Source: Bradyrhizobium sp.
GTDB lineage: Bacteria > Pseudomonadota > Alphaproteobacteria > Rhizobiales > Xanthobacteraceae
DNA: 51,064 bases
Assembly (NCBI GenBank): GCA_030681365.1
Contig: JAUXWH010000063.1
Location: 1-51,064, forward strand
Direction of reading: 5' to 3'
In this document: positions 50,122 to 51,064 of the stretch, piece by piece
How positions within the stretch are numbered: the first letter of the stretch is position 1
How the letters are laid out: every line of letters begins with the position of its first letter
The notes under the pieces: generated by a model
The model's input: the letters and a program-made list of their open reading frames with translations, nothing else
Database searches by the model: none
What the model was told of the DNA's origin: nothing
Program-made: the position numbers and the translations under genes

Positions 50122-51064
50122 ATGTCCGCCCACAACGCCCTCAACATCGCCGTGCTCGGCGGCGACGGCATCGGTCCCGAGGTGATGGCGCCGGCACTGG
50201 ACGTGCTGCGCAGGATCGAGGCGACGACCGACCTCAAATTCCGCTTCACCGAGGCGCCGGCCGGCGCCAATCATTATCGCGAGGCCGGCCAGTCGATGCC
50301 GGAGAGCACGATCCGGCTGTGCGACGAAGCCGACGCCATCCTGCTCGGCGCCTGCGGCCTGCCGTCGGTGCGCTACCCCGACAACACCGAGATCGCGCCG
50401 CAGATCGAGCTGCGCGTCCATTTCGATCTCTATGCCGGCGTGCGGCCGGCGCGACTCATTCCGGGCGTGGCGAGCCCGATCGTCGGCGCCGATGCGCGCG
50501 GCATCGATCTCATCGTTGTCAGGGAATCCACCGAGGGGCTGTTCGCTTCGATGGGCAAGGGCGTCGTTACCAACGATGAGGCGCGCGAGACGCTGGTGAT
50601 TACGCGCAAGACCTCGGAGCGGTTGTTCGAATTTTCCTTCCGCCTCGCTGAACGGCGCAAGGCGCGCGGCAAGCCCGGTTCGCTTGCCTGCGTCGACAAG
50701 GCCAACGTGTTCAAGGCGTTCGCCTTCTTTCGCGGGATTTTCGACGAAGCCGCCAAAAATCATCCCGGGGTCAAGGCGGATCACATGTATATCGACGCCT
50801 GCGCGGCGCTGCTGGTGAAGCGGCCGTGGGATTTCGATGTCATGGTGACGGAAAACATGTTCGGCGACATTCTCTCCGACCTGACCGCCGGGCTGATCGG
50901 CGGCATGGGCATGGCGCCCTCGGCCGACATCGGCGACCGTCACGCCGTTTTCCAGCCTTGCCACGGCACCGCGCCCGACATCATGGGGCAGGGCAAGGCC
51001 AACCCGACCGGCATGATCCTCTCCATCGCGATGATGCTGGACTGGCTCGCCGACAAGCACGGCA
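50122..51064 (+). CDS. Isocitrate/isopropylmalate dehydrogenase family protein (3' end outside window)
   Basis: The frame opens at ATG 50122 (GGGAG upstream) and is still open at the last base, giving 314 residues. NIAVLGGDGIGPEV is the N-terminal signature; FDLYAGVRPARLIPG and VVRESTEGLFASMG cover the substrate and cofactor region; VDKANVFKAFAFFR supplies catalytic Lys; ENMFGDILSDLTAGLIGG binds metal, and HGTAPDIMGQGKANPTG binds NAD(P). The substrate loop differs from classical LeuB (RVHFDLYAG), so isopropylmalate, tartrate, malate or isocitrate cannot be told apart. Confidence 0.9.
   Translation, partial: MSAHNALNIAVLGGDGIGPEVMAPALDVLRRIEATTDLKFRFTEAPAGANHYREAGQSMPESTIRLCDEADAILLGACGLPSVRYPDNTEIAPQIELRVHFDLYAGVRPARLIPGVASPIVGADARGIDLIVVRESTEGLFASMGKGVVTNDEARETLVITRKTSERLFEFSFRLAERRKARGKPGSLACVDKANVFKAFAFFRGIFDEAAKNHPGVKADHMYIDACAALLVKRPWDFDVMVTENMFGDILSDLTAGLIGGMGMAPSADIGDRHAVFQPCHGTAPDIMGQGKANPTGMILSIAMMLDWLADKHG

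Noticed and set aside
48811..51060. Very long open frame on the minus strand across the alcohol dehydrogenase and IDH-family genes
   Set aside because: It is antisense to two genes with full catalytic motifs; its translation is rich in Arg, His, Gln and Asp with no domain, as expected for a shadow frame in high-GC DNA.

Overview
The window is GC-rich DNA with the hallmarks of a Bradyrhizobium-type alphaproteobacterium. FixL and FixJ are recognisable as Bradyrhizobium-like, and the order fixL-fixJ-single-domain receiver-fixK2 followed by fixNOQP and fixGHIS is the known Bradyrhizobium arrangement. Intergenic palindromes of kinds I recall from Bradyrhizobium and Rhodopseudomonas occur three times. 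I see no tRNA, rRNA, insertion sequence, phage or CRISPR array. The assignment to a genus rests on recognition, not on a search.

Layout. 1-8.6 kb: end of an acyl-CoA dehydrogenase, an alkylsulfatase-like metallo-beta-lactamase-fold enzyme, a GT4 glycosyltransferase, an ABC exporter, an amylo-alpha-1,6-glucosidase-like enzyme and an exported PRC-barrel protein. 8.7-10 kb: an MFS transporter. 10-13.4 kb (minus strand): the oxygen-sensing cascade fixL-fixJ-receiver-fixK2. 13.5-19.8 kb: universal stress protein, CBS protein, CBS-BON protein, a YqjD/YqjE-like membrane pair, and a three-gene Mla-type lipid transport operon. 19.9-28.2 kb: cbb3 oxidase genes ccoNOQP, its assembly genes fixGHIS and a small DUF2798 membrane protein. 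28.3-33.6 kb: small exported proteins (FG-GAP repeat, cupin, DUF302, a methionine-rich peptide), an MFS transporter, a peroxiredoxin-like protein and a hotdog thioesterase-like protein. 33.6-36.7 kb: a LysR regulator divergent from bdhA and a patatin-like gene. 36.8-40.5 kb: a TPR exported protein plus a small partner, divergent from a CadC-like winged-helix/TPR regulator. 40.5-51 kb: a glycogen synthase, a class III CoA-transferase, a complete peptide/nickel-type ABC transporter, a zinc alcohol dehydrogenase and the start of an isocitrate/isopropylmalate dehydrogenase family gene that runs off the window.

How it fits together. FixL senses oxygen through haem and phosphorylates FixJ, which activates fixK2; FixK2 then acts at TTGAT-N4-ATCAA boxes. 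I find six such boxes (two of them imperfect), and five stand 55-59 nt before the start codon I prefer, the geometry of class II FNR/FixK promoters. They tie the USP-CBS pair, the CBS-BON gene, the DUF883-holin pair, ccoNOQP and fixGHIS into one low-oxygen regulon, and may extend to the receiver gene and the Mla operon. Less expected observations are a palindrome with about 45 bp of shared promoter sequence upstream of both the cupin and DUF302 genes, a terminator-like hairpin placed in the leader of an MFS gene, and a glycogen synthase with an altered KxGGL motif. I did not find a clearly new multi-gene system; the best candidates are these regulatory links.
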